Assembly: GCF_011038795.1 (NCBI RefSeq)
Contig: NZ_JAAKDU010000005.1
Location: 62,001-126,000, forward strand
DNA length: 64,000 nt
Direction of reading: 5' to 3'
Origin: Streptococcus tangpeifui
Lineage (GTDB): Bacteria > Bacillota > Bacilli > Lactobacillales > Streptococcaceae
The position numbers were made by a program, and so were the translations under genes. The notes under the pieces were generated by a model that ran no database searches, was not told where the DNA came from, and was given only the letters and a program-made list of their open reading frames with translations. Position 1 is the first letter of the stretch. Every line of letters begins with the position of its first letter. Positions 7,983 to 16,546 of the stretch are shown here, in pieces.

Positions 7983-8552
7983 TTAAGCACCTCTTTTCTC
8001 AAAGACGAAGAAAGCAATGTCAAAGGCTAAAATCATCACTGCGCCGAAAATCAAAACCATCCCAGCTGTCAGAGTAAATGGGAAAAAGAAGGCGATGACG
8101 CTCAAAATCATCAAAGAGGCTAAAATTAACGTCAGGGTCAAGCAAGCAGCTCTAGCCAAGTCAGCATAAAAGCGTTCATCAGGTTTTTCGTCCACTTTTT
8201 TGAAAGCAAAGTAGAGGAAGAAAGCAACTAAAATCAGTAAGCCCAAGCCCAAAAAGACATGCTTTAACCAGATAGGATTGCTATTTGGAGTAAGAGCCCA
8301 AAGACCTTTGGTATAAATCCCGAACGCGGCAAAGATTGTCATGCTATAGAGCTTTTCAGTCAGTCCAAAATAACGATCTTCTTTGTCTTGAAAAGCTTCC
8401 TTACGAAAGAGCCAAAAAATGATAGCTTGGACCAACAGAACGATAATGAAAACAGTAGGTTTTATCCAAGCAGGATGTCCCTGCGGAGTGAGAAACCACA
8501 AGAGTAACATCAGGGGAAGCCAGGAAATATAGAGCCATTTTTTATTTTTCAT
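7983..8552 (-). CDS. Six-helix membrane protein paired with an HTH regulator
   Basis: 189 residues, about six hydrophobic segments arranged as two short loops plus long helices. I do not recognise a named family; it resembles uncharacterised membrane proteins found with YozG-like HTH genes. The motifs G-H-P-A-W-I-K-P and S-N-P-I-W-L-K-H recur at the start of helices, and the upstream gene has S-H-P-I-W-I-K-H. It ends one base before the HTH start, so they are coupled. A role as anti-regulator or sensor is an inference. Confidence 0.65.
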   Translation of the reverse strand: MKNKKWLYISWLPLMLLLWFLTPQGHPAWIKPTVFIIVLLVQAIIFWLFRKEAFQDKEDRYFGLTEKLYSMTIFAAFGIYTKGLWALTPNSNPIWLKHVFLGLGLLILVAFFLYFAFKKVDEKPDERFYADLARAACLTLTLILASLMILSVIAFFFPFTLTAGMVLIFGAVMILAFDIAFFVFEKRGA

Positions 8553-8567
8553 GAGTCAGTAACCTTT

Positions 8568-8969
8568 CTAACTTTCTTTGTGACGATTCATCAGCTGAGC
8601 AGTAATAGCGAAAATGATGGCTATCAAACCCAATGTTATTCCTATGACAGCAGCCTTGAAACTAACAAGATTTGATGCGACATTGACAATCATAATTGGG
8701 ATAACAGATAAGCTTGGTATCAAGTAGCCCCAGCGGAGTTTTTGCTTTTGCTGAGGAGCTTTTTTAGGATCAGACTTGGCACCTTTATCAGGAAATTTGA
8801 CAGTACCTACAATGATAAAGATAATGAAAATCAGAGCCACTGTAATGCCAAAGGTGACATGTTTGATCCAGATAGGATGGGAGTCAGCTGAGATCAGCCA
8901 GATGACAAACAGTTGAAGGAGCACAATAACGAATGCAATCCGTTGGTAAACATTATTTTCATAAGTCAT
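8568..8969 (-). CDS. Four-helix membrane protein, paralogue of the downstream one
   Basis: 133 residues, four hydrophobic segments, with a basic linker (K-S-D-P-K-K-A-P-Q-Q-K-Q-K) between helices 2 and 3. It shares the S-H-P-I-W-I-K-H-V-T-F-G segment with the next gene (S-N-P-I-W-L-K-H-V-F-L-G), so the two look related by duplication. First gene of the operon; a promoter with a palindromic operator lies directly upstream. Function unknown. Confidence 0.65.
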   Translation of the reverse strand: MTYENNVYQRIAFVIVLLQLFVIWLISADSHPIWIKHVTFGITVALIFIIFIIVGTVKFPDKGAKSDPKKAPQQKQKLRWGYLIPSLSVIPIMIVNVASNLVSFKAAVIGITLGLIAIIFAITAQLMNRHKES

Positions 8970-8993
8970 CCCTTCTTTCTATATGGTATAGAT

Positions 8994-9032
8994 GTGATAT
9001 ATTTATAACTCTTTATGTTATAAATATATCAC
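8994..9032. promoter_or_regulatory. Perfect 16-bp inverted repeat over the operon promoter
   Basis: GTGATATATTTATAAC (8994-9009) and GTTATAAATATATCAC (9017-9032) are perfect arms around a 7-base spacer. The right arm covers the -10 of the minus-strand promoter. It looks like a repressor operator, most simply for the HTH protein at 7769-7981. Confidence 0.7.
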
Positions 9033-9051
9033 TGCAGAGAAAGGCTGTCAA
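9023..9051 (-). promoter_or_regulatory. Promoter of the membrane-protein/HTH operon
   Basis: On the minus strand TTGACA (9046-9051) is followed after 17 bases by TATATT (9023-9028). This is a consensus -35 and a near-consensus -10. Confidence 0.8.
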
Positions 9052-9132
9052 GAGAAAAGTGAATTATTTTTAACATTTAGATCATAATCGGTTAGGAGTA
9101 GCTGTTCTCAGTAATAGCAGTTCTTTAGGATT

Positions 9133-9170
9133 AAAAAACTCTCGTCTACCCTATTAGGAAGACGAGAGTT
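9133..9170 (-). terminator. Terminator downstream of tRNA-Ser
   Basis: On the minus strand an inverted pair CTCTCGTCT/AGACGAGAG is followed by six T. Confidence 0.8.
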
Positions 9171-9183
9171 AACTATTGATAAA

Positions 9184-9272
9184 GGAAAGGACGGGATTTG
9201 AACCCGCGCGTGAACAAGTGTCCACTTGCCGGATTTCGAGTCCGGTGCCGTACCAAGCTGGGCCACCTTTCC
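9184..9272 (-). tRNA. tRNA-Ser(CGA)
   Basis: 89 bases folding as a class II tRNA with a long variable arm. The acceptor arms GGAAAGG/CCTTTCC pair. The anticodon stem CCGGA/TCCGG holds loop CTCGAAA, so the anticodon is CGA (reads UCG). The T arm has GGGTTCAAATCCC. No CCA is encoded. Confidence 0.93.
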
Positions 9273-9360
9273 AAAAGAGTCTTTTGAAAATGAATTGTTT
9301 CACTATCAATTGTGAGTTACCTAAATCCATTTTTATCTGACTTTGTAAACGTATTGATTG

Positions 9361-9396
9361 AAAAGAAACATCACAGGAAGAAAACCAACCTGTGAT
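9361..9396 (-). terminator. Hairpin downstream of tRNA-Leu
   Basis: ATCACAGG (9370-9377) and CCTGTGAT (9389-9396) form an 8-bp stem. On the minus strand a T-rich tail (GTTTCTTTT) follows, so it may be a terminator. Confidence 0.5.
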
Positions 9397-9414
9397 TAAT
9401 CTTTCTCAATCAAA

Positions 9415-9498
9415 TGCGGAGGAAGGGATTTGAACCCTCACGCCCGTACGGGCACATGCGCCTGAAGCATGCGTGTCTGCCGTTCCACCACCTCCGCA
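9415..9498 (-). tRNA. tRNA-Leu(CAG)
   Basis: 84 bases, class II. The acceptor TGCGGAG/CTCCGCA pairs. The anticodon stem CATGC/GCATG has loop TTCAGGC, giving anticodon CAG (reads CUG). The T arm has GGGTTCAAATCCC. Confidence 0.93.
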
Positions 9499-9572
9499 TA
9501 CACAACTATTATAGCGTATTTTCTGAAAATTGCAAGGCTTTGTTTCTGCCCCCAAGAGAGGGTCTTTTATGG

Positions 9573-9578
9573 TATAAT
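9573..9578 (+). promoter_or_regulatory. Extended -10 promoter of the rsgA operon
   Basis: TGGTATAAT is a TGn extended -10. No good -35 is seen 17 bases upstream. Confidence 0.55.
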
Positions 9579-9607
9579 AAGCCCATAAAATTCATAAAGG
9601 AGCTCAT

Positions 9608-10480
9608 TTGCAAGGTAGAATTATCAAGGCTTTAGCAGGTTTTTACTATGTTGAGTCAGCCAACCAGCTTTATCAGACTCGAGCCCGAGGAAATTTCCGT
9701 AAAAAGGGGCAGACCCCTTATGTTGGCGATTGGGTCGATTTTTCAGCGGAGGAGAATTCTGAAGGCTATATTTTAAAGATTCATGAACGGAAAAATAGTT
9801 TGGTCCGGCCACCTATTGTCAATATCGATCAGGCTGTGGTTATCATGTCGGCCAAGGAGCCGGATTTCAACAGCAATCTTTTGGATCGCTTTCTAGTACT
9901 CTTGGAATATAAGCGAATTAGGCCTATCGTTTATATTTCTAAGATGGACCTTATCGAGGATGATGGACAAATGAAAGCTATCCGCCAGTGCTATCGGGCT
10001 ATTGGTTACGATTTTTACTGGTCACTGGATGAGCTCATCCCTAAATTAAACGATCAAGTAACTGTCTTTATGGGGCAAACAGGTGTAGGTAAATCCACCC
10101 TCCTTAATAAAATAGTCCCTGAGTTAGCGCTTGAAACCAATGCTATTTCCGATAGTTTGGGGCGGGGCCGTCATACGACACGGGCGGTCAGTTTCTATAA
10201 TGCTTGTGGGGGAAAAATTGCGGATACACCAGGATTTTCTTCCATTGACTATGAACTTTCCGATAGTGTCCAGCTCAATCAAGCTTTTCCTGAGCTTCAA
10301 AAAATTAGTCAGAGCTGTAAATTTCGCTCCTGTACCCATACTCATGAGCCAGATTGTGCGGTTAAAGCCGCCCTAGGGACTGGACAGCTTTGGTCTAGTC
10401 GTTATGATAATTACCTCATCTTTCTCAGTGAAATTGAGAATCGTCGAGAAACCTATAAAAAGGTCATCAAAAGAAAGTAG
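9608..10480 (+). CDS. rsgA: Ribosome small subunit-dependent GTPase RsgA
   Basis: 290 residues with an N-terminal OB fold, a circularly permuted GTPase and a C-terminal zinc domain. Seen: S-K-M-D (G4 first), then [10 protein letters not shown] (G1) and D-T-P-G-F-S-S (G3), and the zinc set [14 protein letters not shown]. RsgA checks maturation of the 30S decoding centre. The start is TTG at 9608, behind AAAGGAGCTCAT; no ATG fits. First gene of a tight operon with rpe, thiN, rmuC and yhaM. Confidence 0.95.
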   Translation: MQGRIIKALAGFYYVESANQLYQTRARGNFRKKGQTPYVGDWVDFSAEENSEGYILKIHERKNSLVRPPIVNIDQAVVIMSAKEPDFNSNLLDRFLVLLEYKRIRPIVYISKMDLIEDDGQMKAIRQCYRAIGYDFYWSLDELIPKLNDQVTVFMGQTGVGKSTLLNKIVPELALETNAISDSLGRGRHTTRAVSFYNACGGKIADTPGFSSIDYELSDSVQLNQAFPELQKISQSCKFRSCTHTHEPDCAVKAALGTGQLWSSRYDNYLIFLSEIENRRETYKKVIKRK

Positions 10481-10492
10481 GATTAATCTTCT

Positions 10493-11152
10493 ATGGTCAA
10501 TAAAATTGCTCCCTCTATTCTAGCTTCGGATTATGCTAATTTTGCTCAAGAACTTCATCGGATTGATCAAACCAGTGCGGATTATGTTCATATTGATATT
10601 ATGGATGGTCAGTTTGTCCCTAACATCAGTTTTGGGGCTGATGTGGTAGCTAGTTTACGCAAACACAGCAAGCTGGTCTTTGACTGTCACCTGATGGTGG
10701 TCGAGCCTGAACGATATGTGGATGCCTTTGCACAAGCTGGTGCTGATATTATGACTATTCATGCTGAAGCGACCAAGCATATTCACGGAGCTCTGCAAAA
10801 GATAAAAAAAGCAGGCCTCAAGGCTGGTGCGGTCATCAACCCAGGTACTCCAGTTTCAGCTTTGGAGCCGGTTCTCAGCTTGATTGATCAGGTACTGATT
10901 ATGACTGTTAATCCAGGTTTTGGTGGGCAGGCTTTTATCCCTGAAATGCTAGATAAGGTTAAAACAGTAGCGGCTTGGCGGGAAGAAACAGGTTATGACT
11001 TTGATATTGAAGTTGATGGTGGTATTGATGATAAAACTATCAAGGCTTGTAAGAACGCTGGTGCCAATGTTTTTGTTGCGGGCTCCTACCTCTTTAAGGC
11101 CGAAGATTTAGCTAATCAAGTTCAAACCCTGCGAGATGCCCTTAATGCCTAA
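10493..11152 (+). CDS. rpe: Ribulose-phosphate 3-epimerase
   Basis: 219 residues, a full TIM barrel. Seen: A-P-S-I-L-A-S-D, the metal-site H-I-D-I-M-D-G-x-F-V-P-N, D-C-H-L-M-V, V-N-P-G-F-G-G-Q and E-V-D-G-G-I. It interconverts ribulose-5-P and xylulose-5-P in the pentose phosphate pathway, and supplies xylulose-5-P to the transketolase encoded at 58316. It starts 12 bases after rsgA and overlaps thiN by 8 bases. Confidence 0.95.
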   Translation: MVNKIAPSILASDYANFAQELHRIDQTSADYVHIDIMDGQFVPNISFGADVVASLRKHSKLVFDCHLMVVEPERYVDAFAQAGADIMTIHAEATKHIHGALQKIKKAGLKAGAVINPGTPVSALEPVLSLIDQVLIMTVNPGFGGQAFIPEMLDKVKTVAAWREETGYDFDIEVDGGIDDKTIKACKNAGANVFVAGSYLFKAEDLANQVQTLRDALNA

Positions 11153-11780
11153 AACAGTCGCCCTTTTAGCAGGTGGTTGTAAGGTTCAGCTTCCTGAGAC
11201 TTTCGACCTTTATGTCGGCATTGACCGTGCTTGCCTCTGGCTTTTGGAACAGGGACTTCCCTTGGATTTAGCCATTGGGGATTTTGATTCTGTTACTGTC
11301 GAGGAGCTAGCCTTGATTAGGCAGCAGGCAGGGAAAATGATTCAAGCTCCGAGTGAGAAGAATGATACGGATACTGAACTAGCAGTCAAGACCGTATTGA
11401 GTCAGTATCCCAAAGCCGTCTTGACTATTTACGGAGCATTTGGCGGCCGTTTGGACCACACTCTCAGTAATCTTTTCCTGCCCAGCGACCCTGAAATTGC
11501 TCCTTTTATGCAGGCTATCAGCTTATTGGATGAGCAGAATGCTGTCAGCTATCTGCCGGCTGGTAAACATCAGATTCCACCTGATTCTGCTATGACCTAC
11601 GTCTCTTTTATGGCTTCTCAAGAAGCAAACTTGATGATCAAAGGGGCTAAGTATGAGCTGACACCGGAAAATTATTTTAAAAAACAGATTTATTCCAGCA
11701 ATGAATTTACGAATCAAGCAATAGAGGTCAGCCTAGATCAGGGTTACCTCATTGTGATTCAAAGTAAGGATAAGCTATGA
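11145..11780 (+). CDS. thiN: Thiamine pyrophosphokinase ThiN
   Basis: About 211 residues. Seen: Y-V-G-I-D-R-A-C, A-I-G-D-F-D-S-V, E-K-N-D-T-D-T-E-L-A and G-A-F-G-G-R-L-D-H-T, the metal and thiamine-binding motifs of the family. It makes thiamine diphosphate from thiamine and ATP, the cofactor of transketolase. The ATG at 11145 is preferred; another in-frame ATG lies at 11136. It overlaps rpe by 8 bases and rmuC by 4 bases (ATGA). Confidence 0.92.
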   Translation: MPKTVALLAGGCKVQLPETFDLYVGIDRACLWLLEQGLPLDLAIGDFDSVTVEELALIRQQAGKMIQAPSEKNDTDTELAVKTVLSQYPKAVLTIYGAFGGRLDHTLSNLFLPSDPEIAPFMQAISLLDEQNAVSYLPAGKHQIPPDSAMTYVSFMASQEANLMIKGAKYELTPENYFKKQIYSSNEFTNQAIEVSLDQGYLIVIQSKDKL

Positions 11781-13054
11781 CCTTCATTTTAATTCTCATA
11801 GGCCTAGCCAGTTTAGGTCTCTCCCTTTATCTGCTGAGTAAATTATCCGTTCTCCACAGCAAACTGGCCAAGAAGCTGGATGATAATGCAGACAATCTGT
11901 CTGAGCAGGTTTCCTATCAGTTGGATTTGGCCAAGAAGGATCAGCTTCTGGCTCTCAATCAGGAGTTGGGGCGGCAAAAGACAGAAATCTACCAACAGTT
12001 ATCGGAAATTCGAGATGTCCTTCATAAAAACCTCAGTGATAATCAGGATCGATCGGATCAGAGGCTGCAACAGATGACACAAAGTTTGAGTACGGCTGTT
12101 AAAGAAATGCAGGTTTCCAATGAAAAACGTCTAGACCAAATGCGTCAGACCGTTGAAGAAAAACTAGAACAGACTCTGCAAACCCGTCTGCAGGCCTCCT
12201 TTGCAACGGTTTCTAAACAGTTGGAATCTGTTAACCAAGGCTTGGGTCAAATGAAGACCGTAGCCCAAGATGTTGGCACTCTCAATAAGGTTCTGTCCAA
12301 CACCAAAACTCGAGGGATTATGGGTGAATTGCAGTTGGGCCAAATTATTGAAGATATCATGACAGACAACCAATATGAGCGAGAATTTGCGACGGTAAAG
12401 GGATCCAGCGAGCGGGTAGAATATGCTATCAAACTCCCTGGGAACCATGATGGTGAGTATGTCTATCTGCCCATAGATTCCAAGTTTCCTTTGGAGGATT
12501 ATTACCGTCTGGAGGAAGTCTATGAATCCGGTGACAGTCAGCAGATTGAGACCTATCGTAAGTCGCTTCTGGCTAGTCTCAAGCGTTTTGCCAAGGACAT
12601 TCAAAAGAAATACCTCAACCCACCAGAAACCACCAATTTTGGGATCATGTTTCTACCAACAGAAGGCCTCTACTCAGAAGTGGTTAGAAATTCAGCCTTC
12701 TTTGATGCCTTGAGACGGGAGGAAAATATTGTTGTGGCAGGCCCCTCTACTCTATCTGCTCTCCTCAATTCCCTCTCCGTTGGCTTTAAGACTCTCAATA
12801 TCCAGAAAAATGCTGATGATATTTCTAAAATTTTAGGCAATGTCAAAACTGAATTTGGAAAATTTAGCGGCATGTTGGTCAAGGCACAGAAGCAGCTCAA
12901 TACAGCAAGTAAGACTGTTGATAGTCTTCTAACAACTAGGACCAATGCTATTGTTAAAGCTCTGGACACGGTTGACGCTTATCAAGATTCAAGTACCCAA
13001 TCGTTACTGAATATCCCTCAAGTAGAAGAAGGTGAGGATTCTCATGAAAATTAA
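11777..13054 (+). CDS. rmuC: RmuC family protein
   Basis: 425 residues: an N-terminal membrane helix (1-22), a long heptad-rich coiled coil (about 25-170), then the RmuC domain with R-G-x-x-G-E-L-Q-L and L-P-I-D-S-K-F-P and M-F-L-P-T-E-G-L-Y. RmuC proteins are linked to limiting DNA rearrangements and may act as nucleases. The ATGA overlap with thiN and the 11-base overlap with yhaM show translational coupling. Confidence 0.92.
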   Translation: MTFILILIGLASLGLSLYLLSKLSVLHSKLAKKLDDNADNLSEQVSYQLDLAKKDQLLALNQELGRQKTEIYQQLSEIRDVLHKNLSDNQDRSDQRLQQMTQSLSTAVKEMQVSNEKRLDQMRQTVEEKLEQTLQTRLQASFATVSKQLESVNQGLGQMKTVAQDVGTLNKVLSNTKTRGIMGELQLGQIIEDIMTDNQYEREFATVKGSSERVEYAIKLPGNHDGEYVYLPIDSKFPLEDYYRLEEVYESGDSQQIETYRKSLLASLKRFAKDIQKKYLNPPETTNFGIMFLPTEGLYSEVVRNSAFFDALRREENIVVAGPSTLSALLNSLSVGFKTLNIQKNADDISKILGNVKTEFGKFSGMLVKAQKQLNTASKTVDSLLTTRTNAIVKALDTVDAYQDSSTQSLLNIPQVEEGEDSHEN

Positions 13055-13982
13055 TCAAATGAAGAAAGATGAGCTTTTTGAAGGTTTCTACCTGATAAAA
13101 AAGGCTGAATTAAGAAAGACTAGGGCTGGCAAGGATTATCTGGCTATGACTTTTCAGGATGATTCTGGCGAAATTTCTGGGAATCTTTGGGATGCCCAAC
13201 CTCACAATGTAGAAGAGTTCACTCCTGGTAAGGTTGTTCACATGCAAGGGCGGCGGGAGGTCTATAATGGCGCCCCTCAAGTCAATCAGATTACCTTGCG
13301 TAATGTCAAGGAAGGTGAACCGAATGATCCAGCTGATTTCCGTGAAAAATCTCCTGTTGATATTGCAGAGATTCGCGATTACCTAGAGGGGATGATGTTC
13401 AAGATTGAAAATGCTACTTGGCAACGAATTGTCCGCACGCTCTATCGCAAGTTTGATAAAGCCTTCTTTACCTATCCAGCTGCTAAGACCAATCACCATG
13501 CTTTTGAAAACGGCTTGGCCTATCACACAGCGACTATGGTTCGCTTGGCAGACAGTATCGGAGACATTTATCCTAATCTCAATAAGAGTCTGCTTTTTGC
13601 AGGGATTATGCTCCATGACCTTGCTAAGTGCATTGAGCTCTCTGGCGTCGATGGGACCGAGTATACCATTCGTGGCAATCTCATCGGCCACATCGCACTG
13701 GTTAATGAAGAAATTACCAAGGCTATTATTGAGTTGGGGATTGAAGATGACCGTGAAGATGTCACAGTTCTTCGCCATGTGGTGCTCAGTCACCACGGTC
13801 AGCTGGAGTACGGCAGTCCTGTTCGCCCACGAATTATGGAAGCTGAGATTATCCACTTAATTGATAATATTGATGCTGAAATGATGATGATGACGACAGC
13901 GCTGACACAAGTCGAAGACGGAGAAATGACTAGTCGAATTTTTGCTTTGGAAAATCGTTCCTTCTATAAACCAAAATTGTAA
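13044..13982 (+). CDS. yhaM: 3'-5' exoribonuclease YhaM (Cbf1 type)
   Basis: 312 residues. An N-terminal OB-fold (about 10-95) precedes an HD phosphohydrolase domain, seen as H-H-A-F-E-N-G-L-A-Y-H, M-L-H-D-L-A-K and the later H-V-V-L-S-H-H-G. Family members degrade short RNA and some DNA from the 3' end with Mn2+ or Co2+. The start is at ATG 13044, behind GAAGGTGAGG; a longer frame would overlap rmuC more. Last gene of the rsgA operon. Confidence 0.92.
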   Translation: MKINQMKKDELFEGFYLIKKAELRKTRAGKDYLAMTFQDDSGEISGNLWDAQPHNVEEFTPGKVVHMQGRREVYNGAPQVNQITLRNVKEGEPNDPADFREKSPVDIAEIRDYLEGMMFKIENATWQRIVRTLYRKFDKAFFTYPAAKTNHHAFENGLAYHTATMVRLADSIGDIYPNLNKSLLFAGIMLHDLAKCIELSGVDGTEYTIRGNLIGHIALVNEEITKAIIELGIEDDREDVTVLRHVVLSHHGQLEYGSPVRPRIMEAEIIHLIDNIDAEMMMMTTALTQVEDGEMTSRIFALENRSFYKPKL

Positions 13983-14013
13983 ATTAAAGATTAAAACGGA
14001 TATTTATTGGATA

Positions 14014-14026
14014 AATGTTCGTTTTT
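14014..14026 (-). promoter_or_regulatory. PurBox-like site upstream of purR
   Basis: Read on the minus strand it is AAAAACGAACATT, 12 of 13 positions of the lactic-acid-bacterial PurBox AWWWCCGAACWWT. It lies near the -35 region of a promoter with -10 TACAAT at 14041-14046, so purR may regulate itself. Confidence 0.5.
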
Positions 14027-14077
14027 TACTGTTTTTATGATACAATATGATTAAAATAATAAGGAATGGGAAAATGA

Positions 14078-14896
14078 ATGAAATTAAGAAGAAGTGAACG
14101 GATGGTGGTTATCTCTAACTACCTGATTAATAATCCTTATAGTTTAACTAGCTTAAACACTTTTGCTGAGAAGTATGAAGCTGCTAAGTCATCTATCTCG
14201 GAAGATATTGCTATTATTAAGCGAGCCTTTGAAAACAGCCATATCGGTCATATTGAAACTGTGACAGGTGCTAGTGGCGGTGTGGTTTTTACACCTAGCA
14301 TTTCACAGGAAGAAGCTAAAACGATTGTTGCAGATCTCTGTCGGCGTTTATCTGAGAGTGACCGAATTTTGCCAGGCGGTTACATCTATCTGTCTGATTT
14401 GCTCAGCACCCCCAGTATTTTGCAGAGCGTCGGACGAATCATTGCCAGTGCCTTTGCTGGTCAGAAGATTGATGCAGTGATGACAGTGGCTACCAAAGGA
14501 GTTCCTCTGGCTAATGCGGTTGCCAATGTTCTCAATGTTCCTTTTGTGATTGTCCGGCGTGATTTGAAAATTACAGAAGGATCAACTGTTTCGGTAAACT
14601 ATGCCAGCGGTTCCAGTGACCGGATTGAAAAAATGTTTCTGTCAAAGCGCAGTCTTCAACCTAACAGTCATGTATTAATTGTTGATGACTTCCTCAAAGG
14701 AGGAGGAACTATCAGCGGAATGATCAGTCTGCTCAAGGAATTTGAAAGTGAGTTAGTTGGAGTTGCTGTCTTTGCAGAGAATGCTCAAAAAGAGCGGGCC
14801 CACTTATTTGACTACAAGTCTCTCTTGACCGTCTCAGAAATAGATATTAAAAATAATTTGGTGAAGGTAGAATTAGGGAATATCTTTAAACGTTAA
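14078..14896 (+). CDS. purR: Purine operon regulator PurR
   Basis: 272 residues. A winged-helix N-terminal domain (residues 1-75) precedes a phosphoribosyltransferase-like domain with the PRPP loop V-L-I-V-D-D-F-L-K-G-G-G-T near 205. In Firmicutes PurR binds PurBoxes and PRPP controls it. In lactic acid bacteria it activates pur genes. ATG 14078 gives M-K-L-R-R-S-E-R, the normal start. A PurBox-like site lies in its own promoter. Confidence 0.93.
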   Translation: MKLRRSERMVVISNYLINNPYSLTSLNTFAEKYEAAKSSISEDIAIIKRAFENSHIGHIETVTGASGGVVFTPSISQEEAKTIVADLCRRLSESDRILPGGYIYLSDLLSTPSILQSVGRIIASAFAGQKIDAVMTVATKGVPLANAVANVLNVPFVIVRRDLKITEGSTVSVNYASGSSDRIEKMFLSKRSLQPNSHVLIVDDFLKGGGTISGMISLLKEFESELVGVAVFAENAQKERAHLFDYKSLLTVSEIDIKNNLVKVELGNIFKR

Positions 14897-15078
14897 GAAT
14901 TAAGAAAAGTAATGAAAGACGTGTCTACTATTAAGATTAGGGTCAAAATTGATCCATTTTAAAGGGTGTTCGAGTTAACTAAATTTGTTAATAACTGCCT
15001 ATAAATTTTCTAAGAAAAGGTAAGGGATTCCATTCCAGCCTTTTTATTTTGTAAAAAATGCTAAGTTTAGACAAGATA

Positions 15079-15107
15079 TTGACAAAATACTGATGTTGTA
15101 GTATTAT
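15079..15107 (+). promoter_or_regulatory. Promoter of rpsL-rpsG
   Basis: TTGACA (15079-15084) and TATTAT (15102-15107) are 17 bases apart, a near-consensus pair. Confidence 0.85.
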
Positions 15108-15114
15108 GATAAAC

Positions 15115-15246
15115 GGTACTTTTTACTTTTGGTCTCTCCAAAGTGTACAGAGACGTGCTGACAAATGTTGCAAAGTACACCCAGATAGGTGCCTGTCACC
15201 AAGCGCTCTATCAACCAAAAATAAAATTTTACAGGAGAAAATGTAG
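15115..15246 (+). promoter_or_regulatory. Structured leader of rpsL
   Basis: GTCTCT (15132-15137) can pair with AGAGAC (15149-15154). GTGTAC in that loop (15143-15148) can pair with GTACAC (15175-15180), so a pseudoknot or switch is possible. GGTG and CACC form a further small stem. No known ribosomal-protein leader is recognised. Confidence 0.4.
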
Positions 15247-15660
15247 ATGCCTACAATCAACCAACTGGTACGTAAACCACGTAAATCTAAAGTTGAGAAA
15301 TCTAACTCACCAGCACTTAACATTGGTTACAACTCTCACAAAAAAGTTCCAACAAACATTTCTTCACCACAAAAGCGTGGTGTTGCTACGCGTGTTGGTA
15401 CTATGACACCTAAGAAACCAAACTCTGCCCTTCGTAAATTCGCTCGGGTTCGTTTGAGTAACTTGATCGAAGTTACAGCTTATATCCCAGGTATCGGCCA
15501 CAACTTGCAAGAACACAGTGTTGTGCTTATCCGTGGTGGACGTGTTAAGGACCTTCCAGGGGTTCGTTATCATATTGTCCGTGGTGCACTTGATACTGCA
15601 GGTGTTGCTGACCGTAAACAAGGTCGTTCTAAATACGGTGCTAAACGTCCTAAAGGATAA
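15247..15660 (+). CDS. rpsL: 30S ribosomal protein S12
   Basis: 137 residues with the family core K-K-P-N-S-A-L-R-K and the decoding-site loop [15 protein letters not shown]12 helps accuracy in the A site; lysine 56 in the K-P-N-S-A-L-R-K segment is wild type, so no streptomycin-resistance change is seen. ATG 15247 follows CAGGAG. First gene of the str operon, 20 bases before rpsG. Confidence 0.98.
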   Translation: MPTINQLVRKPRKSKVEKSNSPALNIGYNSHKKVPTNISSPQKRGVATRVGTMTPKKPNSALRKFARVRLSNLIEVTAYIPGIGHNLQEHSVVLIRGGRVKDLPGVRYHIVRGALDTAGVADRKQGRSKYGAKRPKG

Positions 15661-15680
15661 TAGAAGGGAGATAAGAACTA

Positions 15681-16151
15681 ATGAGTCGTAAAAATCAAGC
15701 GCCTAAGCGCGAAGTGTTGCCAGATCCATTGTACAATTCAAAGCTTGTAACGCGTCTTATCAACCGTGTCATGCTTGATGGTAAGCGTGGTACCGCTGCT
15801 AGCATCGTTTACGGTGCTTTCAACCAAATCAAAGAAGCCACTAGCAATGATGCTCTTGAAGTCTTTGAAACAGCAATGGAAAATGTCATGCCTGTACTTG
15901 AAGTACGTGCTCGCCGTGTCGGTGGGTCTAACTATCAAGTCCCAGTCGAAGTCCGTCCAGAACGTCGTACAACTCTTGGGCTTCGTTGGTTGGTAAATGC
16001 TTCACGTGCACGTGGTGAACACACGATGCAAGATCGTTTGGCAAAAGAAATTATGGATGCTGCTAATAATACAGGTGCTTCCGTCAAGAAACGTGAAGAT
16101 ACACATCGTATGGCAGAAGCCAACCGTGCTTTTGCACATTTCCGCTGGTAA
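15681..16151 (+). CDS. rpsG: 30S ribosomal protein S7
   Basis: 156 residues, normal length. Seen: [25 protein letters not shown] and the C-terminal [16 protein letters not shown]7 nucleates assembly of the 30S head. The RBS AGAAGGGAGAT precedes ATG 15681. It is followed by a 395-base gap to fusA, unusual for a str operon. Confidence 0.98.
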   Translation: MSRKNQAPKREVLPDPLYNSKLVTRLINRVMLDGKRGTAASIVYGAFNQIKEATSNDALEVFETAMENVMPVLEVRARRVGGSNYQVPVEVRPERRTTLGLRWLVNASRARGEHTMQDRLAKEIMDAANNTGASVKKREDTHRMAEANRAFAHFRW

Positions 16152-16546
16152 AAACAAGATACGAAGGCGTATAAAACGCACAGTGAAAATAGGAAACTTG
16201 ACAAAGAGACTTTTGTCTCTAGGAGAGTTTGTACCTAAAGGTAGTCTTGGCTGTAATTGACTAAAGTCAAAACAGCCACCTCGCTTTTTCACCAAGCGTT
16301 TAGCCTGAGTTCAATTATTTAAGATGCGGAGAACGAGTCTGCAGACGGAAAATAGGAAATCGAAGCAGAACGCATTTGCGTTCAATGAGATTTATCTTTT
16401 TTCGTTGGCGGCAGACCGTTCGAGCTCAATTCGGCTATTGAACTGTTAGTTTAGTCCGAACGCAATTAAACTAATAAACATTGGAAACGGGTAGGTCCCT
16501 GCCTATCCGTTTTTTCCAAAAATATAGATTTATAGGAGAATCATTC
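16152..16546. other. Non-coding region between rpsG and fusA with hairpins
   Basis: No credible ORF. Hairpins: AGAGAC/GTCTCT (16205-16220), GAACGCA/TGCGTTC (16368-16383) and a terminator-like stem at 16486-16515. It is longer than the usual str spacing. Confidence 0.65.
16486..16515 (+). terminator. Terminator-like hairpin just upstream of fusA
   Basis: AACGGGTAGG (16486-16495) pairs with CCTATCCGTT (16502-16511), followed by T. It ends about 30 bases before the fusA start, so it could attenuate read-through from rpsG. Confidence 0.7.

Larger units (their letters stand above)
14897..15246. other. Non-coding region and leader of the str operon
   Basis: No credible ORF. It has the rpsL promoter and an untranslated leader of about 130 bases with several possible hairpins. 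Confidence 0.7.

Noticed and set aside
9414-9635. 73-residue ORF overlapping tRNA-Leu
   Set aside because: It covers a tRNA gene and the rsgA promoter; no protein family.
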